From an uncultured Rikenellaceae bacterium (GTDB lineage: Bacteria > Bacteroidota > Bacteroidia > Bacteroidales > Rikenellaceae), in assembly GCA_944321925.1 (NCBI GenBank), contig CALUND010000001.1, positions 62,001 through 126,000 on the forward strand: a DNA stretch of 64,000 nucleotides, written 5' to 3'. Position 1 is the first letter of the stretch. Every line of letters begins with the position of its first letter. Of this stretch, positions 41,054 to 50,351 are shown piece after piece. The position numbers and the translations under genes were made by a program. The notes beneath the pieces are model-generated. The model was not told the origin of the DNA. It did no database searches and saw only the letters and a program-made list of their open reading frames with translations.

Positions 41054-43189
41054 ATGCAGATGAAGGGGTTTGTTCCTGTGCTACTCGCGGCATGCACGGC
41101 CGTTTTGATGTTCGGGTGCAAAGATATGAAAGTGAAAATTCTGCCCTATCCCGAAGCTCCGCGCTCCGAGGTTGTCGACGATTATTTCGGAACCCAGGTT
41201 CCCGATCCTTACCGTTGGTTGGAGGATTCGGGCAACGAAGAGACTCGTCGATGGGTGGTCGCCGAAAACCGCATTACGGCCGATTATCTGGCCCGGATCC
41301 CCTATCGTGATGCGTTGAAACAACGGTTGGTCGAGTTGTGGAACTATCCGAAGTGCGGACTTCCCTACAAGGCCGGTGACTATTATTTCCTCTTCCGCAA
41401 CGACGGCTTGCAAAATCAGAGCGTGTTGTATCGTCAGTCGGGGCTCGACAGTTTGCCGGAGGTATTTCTCGATCCGAATCTTTTATCGGAAGACGGTACG
41501 GCGGCACTCTCTTCGATCAGTTTCTCCGATAACGGACGCTATATGGCCTATGCGGTAGCCCGGTCGGGATCCGATTGGGTGGAGATCCGGGTGATGGAGA
41601 CCGCAACGGGACGTCGGTTGAACGACCTGGTCCGTTGGGTGAAGTTTTCCGGAGCCAGTTGGTCGGCCGATTCGCGTGGTTTTTACTACAGCCGTTACGA
41701 TGCTCCGACCGAAGGCGAAACGTATTCGGCACAAAATCGCGGACAGAAAGTCTATTACCATGCGATCGGGACACCGCAGTCGTCCGACATTCCGATCTAT
41801 CAGGATAAATACAACCCGTTGCGTTACTTCTCTGCCACTCAGAGCGATGACGGACGCTATCTTTTCATCTACGGCTCCGAGGGAACGCACGGTACGGAGG
41901 TGCTCTACCGTTCGATGAGTGAGCCCGGCGATGGGTTCCGCACCCTCTTCAAGGGGTTCGATCACGACTATTCGATCGTATTCTGCGAAGATCATAAGGC
42001 GTGGGTACTGACCAATGAGGGGGCTCCGAATTACCGTCTCGTGAAGATCGACCTCCGCAATCCTGCCGCAGGATTCGAAGAGGTGATCCCGGAGGGCGAT
42101 TGTTTGCTGGAACGGGTGAATGCCGTCGGAGGTTATCTTTTGGCTACCCGGTTGGAGAACGCCGTGAGTGCCGTGACCCAATACGATATGGATGGCAAGC
42201 TCGTGCGCACCGTGGAGCTGGAGACCCTCGGGACGGTTTCGGGGTTCAGCGGAAAGAAGGAGAGCACGGAGACGTTCTATGCCCTTTCGAATTTTGTTTC
42301 GCCCGCTACGCTCTATCGTTACGACCTTGCGACGGGCGAGTCGGCGCTTTTCGACCGTCCGGAAGTAGCTTACGATCCGGAGGATTATGTGACGGAGCAG
42401 CTTTTCTTTGAGAGTCGCGACGGTACGCGCGTTCCCATGTTCGTTGTCCACAAGAAAAAAATTCGTCTGGACGGTAAAAACCCGCTCTACCTTTACGGAT
42501 ACGGAGGATTCAACATCAGCCTGACACCGGAGTTCAATCCGGCGGCCATTTTGTTCATGGAGCAGGGCGGTGTCTACGTGGAGGTGAATCTGCGCGGAGG
42601 CGGCGAGTATGGCGAGGAGTGGCATCGTGCGGGCATGCTGGAGAATAAACAGAATGTTTTTGACGATTTTATCGCGGCAGCGGAATACCTCATCGAGAAG
42701 GGTTACACCTCTCCGGAGAAGCTGGCGATCGCCGGGGGATCGAACGGCGGATTGCTCGTGGGGGCCTGCATGGTGCAGCGGCCCGATCTGTTTGCGGTGG
42801 CCCTTCCGTCTGTGGGCGTGCTCGACATGTTGCGTTACCACCGGTTCACCATCGGTTGGGGCTGGAGCGTGGAGTATGGCAATAGCGACAACGAGGAGCA
42901 GTTCCGCTACCTATATGCCTATTCGCCGTTGCACAATGTGCGACCGGGAGTCTGCTATCCGGCTACGTTGATCACCACGGGCGATCACGACGATCGGGTA
43001 GTTCCGGCCCATTCCTACAAATTCGCCGCGACGCTTCAGGCCGTGCAGGATTGCGAAGCTCCGGTGTTGATCCGTATCGAGACCGATGCGGGACATGGGG
43101 CCGGTAAACCCACCTCGAAACGGATTGACGAGACGGCCGATCGTTTCGCTTTCCTCTTTTGGAATACGCATTCGACAGTTAAATTTTAA
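41054..43189 (+). CDS. Prolyl oligopeptidase-family (S9A) peptidase
   Basis: 711-aa secreted serine peptidase: lipoprotein-type signal (MKGFVPVLLAACTAVLMFGC, lipobox MFGC), a seven-bladed propeller (about 75-440; DPYRWLEDSGNEE at the family N terminus) and an alpha/beta-hydrolase domain with nucleophile GGSNGGLL (Ser about 562), Asp in DHDDRVVP (about 645) and His in DAGHGAGKP (about 680). It should cleave proline-containing peptides in the periplasm or at the surface. Aspartokinase begins 27 nt downstream, so the two share a transcript. ATG 41060 is an alternative start. Confidence 0.9.
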   Translation: MQMKGFVPVLLAACTAVLMFGCKDMKVKILPYPEAPRSEVVDDYFGTQVPDPYRWLEDSGNEETRRWVVAENRITADYLARIPYRDALKQRLVELWNYPKCGLPYKAGDYYFLFRNDGLQNQSVLYRQSGLDSLPEVFLDPNLLSEDGTAALSSISFSDNGRYMAYAVARSGSDWVEIRVMETATGRRLNDLVRWVKFSGASWSADSRGFYYSRYDAPTEGETYSAQNRGQKVYYHAIGTPQSSDIPIYQDKYNPLRYFSATQSDDGRYLFIYGSEGTHGTEVLYRSMSEPGDGFRTLFKGFDHDYSIVFCEDHKAWVLTNEGAPNYRLVKIDLRNPAAGFEEVIPEGDCLLERVNAVGGYLLATRLENAVSAVTQYDMDGKLVRTVELETLGTVSGFSGKKESTETFYALSNFVSPATLYRYDLATGESALFDRPEVAYDPEDYVTEQLFFESRDGTRVPMFVVHKKKIRLDGKNPLYLYGYGGFNISLTPEFNPAAILFMEQGGVYVEVNLRGGGEYGEEWHRAGMLENKQNVFDDFIAAAEYLIEKGYTSPEKLAIAGGSNGGLLVGACMVQRPDLFAVALPSVGVLDMLRYHRFTIGWGWSVEYGNSDNEEQFRYLYAYSPLHNVRPGVCYPATLITTGDHDDRVVPAHSYKFAATLQAVQDCEAPVLIRIETDAGHGAGKPTSKRIDETADRFAFLFWNTHSTVKF

Positions 43190-43216
43190 CAAAATAGTTT
43201 CTTTTAAGAACCGTAC

Positions 43217-44494
43217 ATGAAAGTTTTTAAGTTTGGAGGCGCATCGGTGAAATCGGCCGAGGGCGTTCGCAATTTGAAGTACATCGTAGAGGATCAGATC
43301 GAGGGCGGTCTTTTTGTGATCATCTCGGCGATGGGAAAGACGACCAATGCGCTCGAAAACGTATTGGAACTTTTTATGAAGGGGGAGTCGACAGCGGCTC
43401 TTGCAGCCTTTGCAGAGATCGAACAGTATCATAACACGATCATTTCCGATCTGTTTGAGGGGAAACCTGTGCCGGCTACAATCACCCGGCTCTATAATGA
43501 ATGCCGGACGATTCTGAGCTCTTCCAAACCGATTGCGGAAGATTATGAAAAATGGTACGATGCCATTGTCAGCTACGGGGAGTTGATCTCCACCACCATC
43601 ATTTCCGAATACCTCAATGCATCGGGTGTGCGGAATCATTGGGTCGACATGCGGAAATGTTTCATCACCGATGCCCGATTCAAATATGCCAATGTGGATA
43701 TCGAGTCGTCGACCGTACTGCTGAGTAAGGAGATTGCCGAGTCGAAAGAGCAACTCTTCATCGGTCAGGGCTTCATCGGGGCGACGATCGGCGGACAGAC
43801 CACGACACTCGGTCGCGAGGGTTCCGACTATTCGGCAGCCGTTACCGCTTCGATCCTCGACGCCGAAAGCGTGACGATTTGGAAAGACGTGGTGGGTATT
43901 CTCAATGCCGACCCCAAGATCTTCCCCGAAACGGAATACATCCCCGAGTTGACCTATCTCGATGCGATCGAGCTGGCCTATAGCGGTGCGCAGATCATCC
44001 ACCCCAAGACGATCAAACCGCTGCAAAACAAAAATATTCCGCTCTATGTCCGTCCGTTCGGGGACAAACAGGCTCCGGGCAGCGTCATCAAGGCGGAGAT
44101 CGACCGTCCGATCGATGTGCCGATTCTTATCCTGAAGCGCAATCAGGTGCTTCTGACCATCCGTCCGGCCGATTTCTCGTTTGTGCTCGAAGAACGTCTG
44201 GCTCAGATATTTACGATGCTCGAGGAGTTCAATATCAAGACCAACCTGATTCAAACCTCGGCCGTGAGCATGACCCTCGCTGTCGATCATTCGCGTTATC
44301 TCGATGAAGTTGTTGCTTCGTTCCATGCCAAGGGATTCCATGTCGCATACAACGACGGGATGGAGTTGCTTACCATTCGGGGATATCGTACGCCGCAGCT
44401 TGAAAAATATAGTCGAAACGACAATGTGTATTTGGCACAACGTACGCGGCGTATCGTACGTATCGTGCGTAAGGAGGGTTCGGCAATTTATTAA
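43217..44494 (+). CDS. lysC: Aspartate kinase
   Basis: 425-aa monofunctional aspartokinase, first step of Lys/Thr/Met synthesis: phosphorylation of aspartate. KFGGASVKSAEGVRN (5-19) and the LGREGSDYSAA substrate loop are present; two ACT domains at the C terminus (about 300-420; IKTNLIQTSAVSMTLAVD) should give feedback control by amino-acid end products. No homoserine dehydrogenase domain, unlike fused ThrA types. Ends before a palindromic terminator. The symbol is the generic name for monofunctional aspartokinases. Confidence 0.9.
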   Translation: MKVFKFGGASVKSAEGVRNLKYIVEDQIEGGLFVIISAMGKTTNALENVLELFMKGESTAALAAFAEIEQYHNTIISDLFEGKPVPATITRLYNECRTILSSSKPIAEDYEKWYDAIVSYGELISTTIISEYLNASGVRNHWVDMRKCFITDARFKYANVDIESSTVLLSKEIAESKEQLFIGQGFIGATIGGQTTTLGREGSDYSAAVTASILDAESVTIWKDVVGILNADPKIFPETEYIPELTYLDAIELAYSGAQIIHPKTIKPLQNKNIPLYVRPFGDKQAPGSVIKAEIDRPIDVPILILKRNQVLLTIRPADFSFVLEERLAQIFTMLEEFNIKTNLIQTSAVSMTLAVDHSRYLDEVVASFHAKGFHVAYNDGMELLTIRGYRTPQLEKYSRNDNVYLAQRTRRIVRIVRKEGSAIY

Positions 44495-44536
44495 GCTGTT
44501 AAGAGCGGCATCCGCTGCTTTTCGTCCGTCTGTTTC

Positions 44537-44562
44537 AACCCCGTCGTGATCACGACGGGGTT
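44537..44562 (+). terminator. Terminator after aspartokinase
   Basis: A perfect 26-nt palindrome (AACCCCGTCGTGA with its complement) followed by ATTTGTT; a short T tract, so reasonably probable. Confidence 0.7.
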
Positions 44563-45048
44563 ATTTGTTCGGGCGGAGGGTAATACGGGCGGAGGGTAGT
44601 GGTAGTACGGGCGAAGCAGATAGTACGGGTGGAACGGGCCAGTGCAGGACGGGCCGGAACAGAGCTGACATAGCATAGCTCTCTTTAACCTGTATGCTAC
44701 GGGGTATTGCGACAATCGTCTTATCTATTTTTCGGTCATGTCGCATGCGATTTGGAGCGTTTCCTTGCCGTAGTCGTTCCCTTGCTGTAGCCAAAGAGAG
44801 AGGAAAGCGATTGGCCTGGCATGTTCGATTGAGAGATCTGAGCCGCGTATCGAAAAAAATTTCGGCAGTTATTCCGTTTGGACCTTCCGGAATGTTTCGG
44901 GTGTTTCGGGTGTTTCGGGTGTTTCGGGCGTTTCGGGCGTTTCGGGCGTGTATCTCTATGGCGAAAAAAATCCGCATCCGAAGTTCGACGCGGATATCGT
45001 GCGGATCTCATTGTTATGTCCAGCCCTGCTCGTCTTCTACTTTAAAAG
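44563..45048. other. Repeat-bearing intergenic region
   Basis: No supportable gene on either strand. It starts with two near-copies of ACGGGCGGAGGGTA (about 44570-44600) and degenerate GTACGGG variants up to about 44640, and carries the 9-bp tandem array at 44894-44947. Open frames through the array encode low-complexity Arg-Asn or Phe-Arg repeats and are not convincing genes. Confidence 0.55.
44894..44947. repeat. 9-bp tandem repeat, six copies
   Basis: Six consecutive units of GTTTCGGGY: three end in T and three end in C. The ordered T-to-C change along the array looks like a stepwise expansion; the length should be variable between strains. Confidence 0.85.
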
Positions 45049-45077
45049 AAACGCGTCCGGATTTCCGGACGCGTTTT
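45049..45077 (-). terminator. Terminator of the rpsB-tsf operon
   Basis: AAACGCGTCCGGA (45049-45061) pairs with TCCGGACGCGTTT (45064-45076), 2-nt formal loop; reading the minus strand it is followed by CTTTTAAA. Confidence 0.75.
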
Positions 45078-45124
45078 CCTATCGACATTTTTCTCCTACC
45101 CTCTGTCCGGGTTGGAGAGTCTGT

Positions 45125-45949
45125 TTAGTCGTTCAGCGAGAAGCGTTTGTATGCAATCACGGTAGCCTCTTTGTCGGCTTCCTTGATGAACTGTCCGACC
45201 GTCAGTTTCGGGTTTTTCACCAACGACTGGTTGAGCAGGGTGTTCTCTTTGAGGAACTTGTTGACCTTGCCTTCGGCGATCTTGTCGAGCATGGCTTCGG
45301 GTTTGCCGTCCAGACGAGCCTGTTCGCGACCGATCTCACGCTCTTTGGCGATGATCTCTGCGGGGCAGTCCGAAGCGTCGATCGAAACGGGCGCCATGGC
45401 GGTAGCCTGCATGGCCACGTCGTGAGCCACTTCGTAGGGGACCTCTTTGTTGAAGCCAATCAGTGTGCCGAGTTTGTTGTTGATGTGTACGTATTGGGCG
45501 ATGTAGGGAGCCTCTACGCGAGCGTAGAAAGGCAACTCAACTTTCTCGCCGGTTTGCCCGCTCTTTTCGGTTACCAGGTCGGCTACGGTTGTGCCGGCCT
45601 CGTTTTTGGTAGCCAGGAGCGTCTCCATATCGGGGACATCGTTCTTCACGGCGATGTCGAGGATCGCTTTTGCAGAGGCGCCAAAATCGGCGTTTTTAGC
45701 TACGAAGTCGGTCTCGCAGGCCAGGCAGACCATGTAGCCTTTCGTACCGGCAACATGGGTTACGACCACGCCTTCGGTAGCGGTACGATCGGCCCGTTTG
45801 TTAGCGACCAGTTTCCCTTTTTCACGGATGATATCCTGTGCGCGCGCATAGTCGCCTTCGGCCTCCTGAAGGGCTTTCTTGCAGTCCATCATTCCGGCTC
45901 CAGTCATTTTGCGCAGCTTTGCCACATCGGCAGCTTTGATCTCTATCAT
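45125..45949 (-). CDS. tsf: Translation elongation factor Ts
   Basis: 274-aa guanine-exchange factor that reloads EF-Tu with GTP. The UBA-like N terminus (VAKLRKMTGAGMMDCKKAL), the LACETDFVAKN signature (about 75-85) and the C-terminal subdomain FLKENTLLNQSLVKNPKLTV are present. Second gene of the conserved rpsB-tsf pair (38-nt gap), ends at a terminator. Full length. Confidence 0.97.
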   Translation of the reverse strand: MIEIKAADVAKLRKMTGAGMMDCKKALQEAEGDYARAQDIIREKGKLVANKRADRTATEGVVVTHVAGTKGYMVCLACETDFVAKNADFGASAKAILDIAVKNDVPDMETLLATKNEAGTTVADLVTEKSGQTGEKVELPFYARVEAPYIAQYVHINNKLGTLIGFNKEVPYEVAHDVAMQATAMAPVSIDASDCPAEIIAKEREIGREQARLDGKPEAMLDKIAEGKVNKFLKENTLLNQSLVKNPKLTVGQFIKEADKEATVIAYKRFSLND

Positions 45950-45987
45950 GGTGTTTTTTACTTAAGAATTCGTAATCCGGTTTCGCA

Positions 45988-46872
45988 CTATTCGGCAGCT
46001 TCCTCTTCGGGTTTTGCCTCGGTCGGAATTTCAGCCGCTTCGGCCTGCTCGCTGGTTTCAGCGGCAGCCGCCTCTGCTTCTACATCGGCCTTCACAGCCT
46101 TTTTGATGCGGGGTTTCGGCTCTTTTTCCTTCGGCTCTTTCTCCTCTTTGGCAGCCGCTTCAGCAGCTTCTTTCTCCTTTTCGAGTTTCCGTTCGGTCAA
46201 CCCCTCTGCTATGGCATTGCACATGGTCTCGACGATTACGGCGATCGATTTGGTGGCATCGTCGTTTGCCGGGATCACGTAGTCAATGTTGGTCGGATCG
46301 CAACAGGTATCTACCATAGCGAATACGGGAATGTTGAGTCGTTTGGCCTCTTTGACGGCATTGGCCTCTTTCTGTACGTCGATAACGAAGAGGGCTGCCG
46401 GCAGACGGGTCAGATCGGCGATCGAACCGAGGTTCTTCTCGAGTTTGGCACGCTGACGTGCGATCTGGAGTTTTTCGCGTTTGGAGAAGTTGTCGAAAGT
46501 ACCGTCGCTGGCCATCTTATCGATGGTGGTCATCTTTTTCACCGCCTTGCGGATGGTGGGGAAGTTGGTCAGCATACCGCCGGCCCAACGCTCCGTCACG
46601 TAAGGCATGTTGACAGCGGCCACTTTTTCGGTGACGACCTCTTTGGCCTGTTTTTTCGTTGCGACGAAAAGCACTTTGCGACCGCTTTTGGCGATCTGTT
46701 TGAGCGCCGATGCGGCTTCGTCGATCTTCAGTACGGTTTTATGCAGATCGATGATGTGGATGCCGTTCTTCTCCATGAAGATGTAGGGAGCCATTTTCGG
46801 ATTCCATTTGCGTTTGAGGTGTCCGAAGTGTACGCCGGCTTCCAATAATTGATCGAAATTCGTTCTTGCCAT
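45988..46872 (-). CDS. rpsB: 30S ribosomal protein S2
   Basis: 294-aa ribosomal protein S2; the family signature LLEAGVHFGHLKRKWNPKM (10-28) and PNLLFVIDVQKEANAVKEAKR-type block (ALFVIDVQKEA) are clear. The C terminus carries an extended Lys/Glu/Ala-rich tail (about 235-294, ending EEEAAE) beyond the typical 230-240 residues, as often in Bacteroidota. Followed by tsf. The start at 46872 lies 13 nt after a A-rich leader; no TAnnTTTG was found close by, so read-through from rpsI is possible. Confidence 0.97.
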   Translation of the reverse strand: MARTNFDQLLEAGVHFGHLKRKWNPKMAPYIFMEKNGIHIIDLHKTVLKIDEAASALKQIAKSGRKVLFVATKKQAKEVVTEKVAAVNMPYVTERWAGGMLTNFPTIRKAVKKMTTIDKMASDGTFDNFSKREKLQIARQRAKLEKNLGSIADLTRLPAALFVIDVQKEANAVKEAKRLNIPVFAMVDTCCDPTNIDYVIPANDDATKSIAVIVETMCNAIAEGLTERKLEKEKEAAEAAAKEEKEPKEKEPKPRIKKAVKADVEAEAAAAETSEQAEAAEIPTEAKPEEEAAE

Positions 46873-47032
46873 TTTTGTTCTTTTTTTGTTTTTGTACTCT
46901 TTTCTTCAACGCTTCGGTAGTGCAGGGTGTGCAGTCCGAGGCGTTTTCCGCAGTCAGGCAACTCGCAAGTAGCATCCCGGAGGATGGTCCGACGCAGTTT
47001 CTTTTCTGACTGTGCTCTGTTCCCGCAGCGGA
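46873..47032 (-). promoter_or_regulatory. Leader between rpsI and rpsB
   Basis: 160 nt without a gene or a TAnnTTTG box. Such spacers often hold autoregulatory S2 leaders; no specific fold was recognised, only an A-rich stretch before the start codon. Confidence 0.3.
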
Positions 47033-47419
47033 TTAACGCTTGCTGAACTGGAATTTGGCGCGTGCACCCGGCTGACCCGGTTTTTTACGCTCTACCTCGC
47101 GGGAATCGCGGGTGAGGAAGCCGTTCTTTTTGAGGATCGGGCGGAGTTCCGCATCGATTTCGCAGAGAGCGCGGGCGATGCCCAGACGTGCGGCTTCGGC
47201 CTGACCTTTGATACCGCCACCTGTGAGGTTGATGGTGATGTCATAACTTTCCGGAGCGTTGATCACCAACAGCGGTTGTTTAACGACGTATTGGAAAATT
47301 TCGAGCGGGAAGTAGACTTCCAGCGGCTTTTTGTTGATCGTGATCTCGCCTTTGCCGGGTTTTACGAAAACGCGGGCTGTTGCGGCTTTGCGGCGCCCTA
47401 CGGTATTGATTACTTCCAT
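47033..47419 (-). CDS. rpsI: 30S ribosomal protein S9
   Basis: 128-aa ribosomal protein. N-terminal VGRRKAATARVFVKPGKGE, GGGIKGQAEAARLGIARAL and the basic C terminus KKPGQPGARAKFQFSKR ending at the decoding site are all typical. It follows rplM by 8 nt, the near-universal rplM-rpsI order. Confidence 0.97.
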   Translation of the reverse strand: MEVINTVGRRKAATARVFVKPGKGEITINKKPLEVYFPLEIFQYVVKQPLLVINAPESYDITINLTGGGIKGQAEAARLGIARALCEIDAELRPILKKNGFLTRDSREVERKKPGQPGARAKFQFSKR

Positions 47420-47427
47420 GGCTCTGG

Positions 47428-47883
47428 TTACTTAATCTCGTTTAACTTGATTTCCTTCGGGTTCTGTGCGGTATGCGGATGCTCTGCACCGGCGTATACT
47501 TTCAGGTTGCCGAGCAACGCGGCTCCGAGCCGATTTTTGGGCAGCATACCCTTTACGGCCTTCTCCACGAGGAATGTCGGTTTCTTTTTCAGGTAATCTG
47601 CCGGGGTAGCGAAACGCTGGCCGCCGGGATAACCCGTATGTCTTACATAGACCTTGTCGGTCATTTTGTTGCCTGTCAGACGCACCTTTTCCGCGTTGAT
47701 GACGATCACGTTGTCACCGCAATCGGCATGCGGGGTGAATGACGGCTTGTTCTTTCCGCGGAGGATCTTGGCCACCTGTGCGGCAAGACGTCCGAGGGTC
47801 TCTCCGCTGGCGTCGATCAGCACCCATTCTTTCTGGGCGGTCGCAGCATTTGCGGAAATGGTTTTGTAGCTTAATGAATCCAC
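47428..47883 (-). CDS. rplM: 50S ribosomal protein L13
   Basis: 151-aa ribosomal protein; WVLIDASGETLGRLAAQVA, GDNVIVINAEKVRLTGNK and RFATPADYLKKKP...AVKGMLPKNRLG are L13 landmarks. First gene of the rplM-rpsI operon, behind the -7 box at 47954-47961 and a 60-70 nt leader. Confidence 0.97.
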   Translation of the reverse strand: MDSLSYKTISANAATAQKEWVLIDASGETLGRLAAQVAKILRGKNKPSFTPHADCGDNVIVINAEKVRLTGNKMTDKVYVRHTGYPGGQRFATPADYLKKKPTFLVEKAVKGMLPKNRLGAALLGNLKVYAGAEHPHTAQNPKEIKLNEIK

Positions 47884-47953
47884 CTTGCTTACGTTTTACT
47901 GAAATAGTTAATACCTGTCTTAATTTGATCCGTTCCCTTATGAGTCGGGAGCG

Positions 47954-47961
47954 CAAAGGTA
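47954..47961 (-). promoter_or_regulatory. -7 box of rplM-rpsI
   Basis: Minus strand reads TACCTTTG; leader about 65 nt to the start at 47883. Confidence 0.6.
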
Positions 47962-48112
47962 AGAACATTTATCGAAACAAAAAAACAAGTAAGAAAAATT
48001 TATACTTCATTCTGCTTCCCATTGGTTCAGCCTTTTGTCCGGAGGGAGAATCGGGGCGATCGGATACCGCGAGATGCACCTCCATTCCCGGGGTCTTGAG
48101 GGCGGACGCAGG

Positions 48113-48142
48113 GCGGGGCAGGTCATACACGACCTGCCCCGC
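48113..48142. terminator. Inverted repeat downstream of the M49 peptidase gene
   Basis: GCGGGGCAGGTC (48113-48124) pairs perfectly with GACCTGCCCCGC (48131-48142), loop 6 nt, lying 25 nt past the stop of the M49 gene. No T run on the minus strand, so intrinsic termination is likely but not certain. Confidence 0.6.
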
Positions 48143-48166
48143 TGCTGTACGAATCGTCGCAATGGA

Positions 48167-50218
48167 TCAGTTGCGACTCGGCAACAGCGAATATTCGCGG
48201 CTGTAACGAAGCATCTGATCCGTATAGTCTTCCGTATAGGAAACTTCCACGTCTACGATCTTTCCGTTTTCCTCCACGAGTCGGTATTGCGGGTTGACAA
48301 ATCCGCCGTAGGGGGCTATGTTGAGTTTTTCATACCGTTCGAGCACTTCCTGGTGGAGTTTCGGGTCGACCTGTACGCCATAACGTTCCACCAGTTCGCG
48401 ACCGGCTTCGAAGTCTCCTTCGCTCTTGATGCGCTGCACTTCGCGCAACAGTTCGCCGAATAGTTCGCGCAGCCGTTGGAAGTCGTTGACCACCACGTAG
48501 GTTTTCCCCTCCTCCTGCACCATTTCGACCACGTTTTCCGGGAGTCCTTTTTCATAACACCACGTGGCGATGAGTTTCCGGTTGCGCATGTGGGCCTCTT
48601 CCACGTTTTTGCCGGGACGGATACGGGCCAGTTGGGTCATCAGTCCGTTCATCATGTAGGAGGCATATTCGGCCTTGGCCACGTCGAACGAAGGCACGAG
48701 CCCCAACTCCACCAGTTTTTCATCGCCCAGGTAGTAGAGACCGAACAGGTCGGCGCGGGTCTCCTCCAGGGTAGACCCGTACTGTTTCAGTTCGTCGCCC
48801 TTCACGCCGGGGGCCAGTTGTCCCGATCCGTGGCCGAGACATTCATGGAGGTCGGTGTGGAGATTGTCGGCCAGAGAGCCATAGGTTTTCATCCGCTCGC
48901 GGTCCTCTTCGCGCAGCACGAACTCCTCTTTGAATCCGTTACCTTCGGAGGCTTTGTCGTAGGCGTCGGTGATGTTCTGGATGGTTACCGATTTCGAGCC
49001 GTAGTCGCGACGAATCCAGTCGGCATTCGGGAGGTTGATGCCGATCGGGGTGGCCGGGTAGCAGTCACCGCCCAGCATGGCGACGTTGATCACTTTGGCC
49101 GAAACACCCTTTACCTGCGCTTTTTTGTAGCGAGGATCGACCGGTGAGTGGTCTTCGAACCACTGGGCTTCGTTGCTGATTATTTCGGTCCGGCGGGTCG
49201 CTTCTTCGTCTTTGTAGTTGGTGATGGCTTCCCAGGAGGCTTTGTAGCCGAGCGGATCGTTGTAGGTCTCGATGAAGCCGTTCACGAAGTCGACAGTCGA
49301 GAGGGTATCTTTCACCCAGAGTACGTTGTAACGATCGAAGTCGCGCAGATTGCCGCTTTTATAATAGGTAATAAGGGCTTCGATGATCTCTTTCTGGGGC
49401 GTTTCAGCCAGCGGGACTTCGGCTACCTCGAGCGCCTTGCCGAGCCAATGCGTGATGCGCTGGATGGCAGGACCGTACATGCCGTCCTCTTTCCAGACCT
49501 GTTCCTGGATTTTTCCGTTTTGTTTGACAAGGCGGGAGTTGAGTCCGTAGGAGATGGGGGTTGCGTCGTTGGGGTCGGCCATGTTGGCATAGAACGCCTC
49601 GGCTTCGGATTGGGTGACGCCTTCGTAAAAGTTGACGGCCGAGGTAGCTACCAGATCGGCTCCGGCAGTCTGATTGACCCGTGTCGGGTAGAACGTCGGG
49701 TCGAAGATCACCTGTTTCACGACGCTAATGAGCGTGTCGCGCGGTCCGAAATCGAGCGGCAGCAACGAATCGGGGGTGGAGCTCAGCAGCCGATCGAAGT
49801 AGGCCTCTTCGAATAGCGGGGTGAATTTGTCGTTGGAGTAGTGGTGGTGAACGCCGTTGGCGAACCACACTTTTTTAAGATAGGTGACTAGTGCATCCCA
49901 TTCGGGGCCGCTCTCCTGTCCGTTGTGCGTGATATAGATCGCCTCCAGTGTGCGGCGGACGGGCAGGTTGTATTTGAAATTCTGGTCGTAGAGAATGTCG
50001 CGTCCGGCGAGGGCCGCTTCGCCGAGGTAGTAAAGCAGTTCTTTCTGTCGGAGGGAGAGTCGTTCGAATCCGGGAACGCGGTAACGCATGACGCGGATGT
50101 CGTCGAAACGGTCGACGATCCATTGGAAGTCGTTCTCTTCGGTCGAACGATCGCCTTGGCAGCTGCTTGTATTCAGCATGATACTACACATAATCAGGGT
50201 AATTAGAGCTCTTTTCAT
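48167..50218 (-). CDS. Dipeptidyl-peptidase III (M49) lipoprotein
   Basis: 683-aa zinc peptidase that removes dipeptides from peptide N termini. The zinc motif HECLGH (HExxGH, about residue 456) and the downstream EETRADLFGLYY (third ligand Glu) are intact. A lipoprotein-type signal (MKRALITLIMCSIMLNTSSC) places it in the periplasm or at the membrane. Frame open to 50428, but the -7 box at 50243-50250 lies just above ATG 50218, fixing the start. Single-gene unit, divergent from panC. Confidence 0.92.
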   Translation of the reverse strand: MKRALITLIMCSIMLNTSSCQGDRSTEENDFQWIVDRFDDIRVMRYRVPGFERLSLRQKELLYYLGEAALAGRDILYDQNFKYNLPVRRTLEAIYITHNGQESGPEWDALVTYLKKVWFANGVHHHYSNDKFTPLFEEAYFDRLLSSTPDSLLPLDFGPRDTLISVVKQVIFDPTFYPTRVNQTAGADLVATSAVNFYEGVTQSEAEAFYANMADPNDATPISYGLNSRLVKQNGKIQEQVWKEDGMYGPAIQRITHWLGKALEVAEVPLAETPQKEIIEALITYYKSGNLRDFDRYNVLWVKDTLSTVDFVNGFIETYNDPLGYKASWEAITNYKDEEATRRTEIISNEAQWFEDHSPVDPRYKKAQVKGVSAKVINVAMLGGDCYPATPIGINLPNADWIRRDYGSKSVTIQNITDAYDKASEGNGFKEEFVLREEDRERMKTYGSLADNLHTDLHECLGHGSGQLAPGVKGDELKQYGSTLEETRADLFGLYYLGDEKLVELGLVPSFDVAKAEYASYMMNGLMTQLARIRPGKNVEEAHMRNRKLIATWCYEKGLPENVVEMVQEEGKTYVVVNDFQRLRELFGELLREVQRIKSEGDFEAGRELVERYGVQVDPKLHQEVLERYEKLNIAPYGGFVNPQYRLVEENGKIVDVEVSYTEDYTDQMLRYSREYSLLPSRN

Positions 50219-50242
50219 GGGTCTGGATTTGGTTCTTCCCGA

Positions 50243-50250
50243 CAAAGTTA
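50243..50250 (-). promoter_or_regulatory. -7 box of the M49 peptidase gene
   Basis: Minus strand reads TAACTTTG, leader about 20 nt. Confidence 0.6.
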
Positions 50251-50293
50251 CCTCTTTTTGACGAAAAACATGCGGCGTTTTCGATCTAATTCC

Positions 50294-50301
50294 TAACTTT
50301 G
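50294..50301 (+). promoter_or_regulatory. -7 box of panC-panD
   Basis: TAACTTTG, leader about 46 nt; divergent from the M49 promoter 43 nt away. Confidence 0.6.
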
Positions 50302-50351
50302 CCCCGTCAAACGGCCGGCTTGGGTTGCCGGCGGACGAACTTTTTTGGAGG

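Noticed and set aside
44894..44947. CRISPR-like array
   Set aside because: Contiguous 9-bp units without spacers; a simple tandem repeat.
44561..44977. 138-codon frame through the 9-bp repeats encoding Arg-Asn repeats
   Set aside because: Coding potential comes from the repeat; sequence before and after is unrelated and no promoter or binding site was seen.
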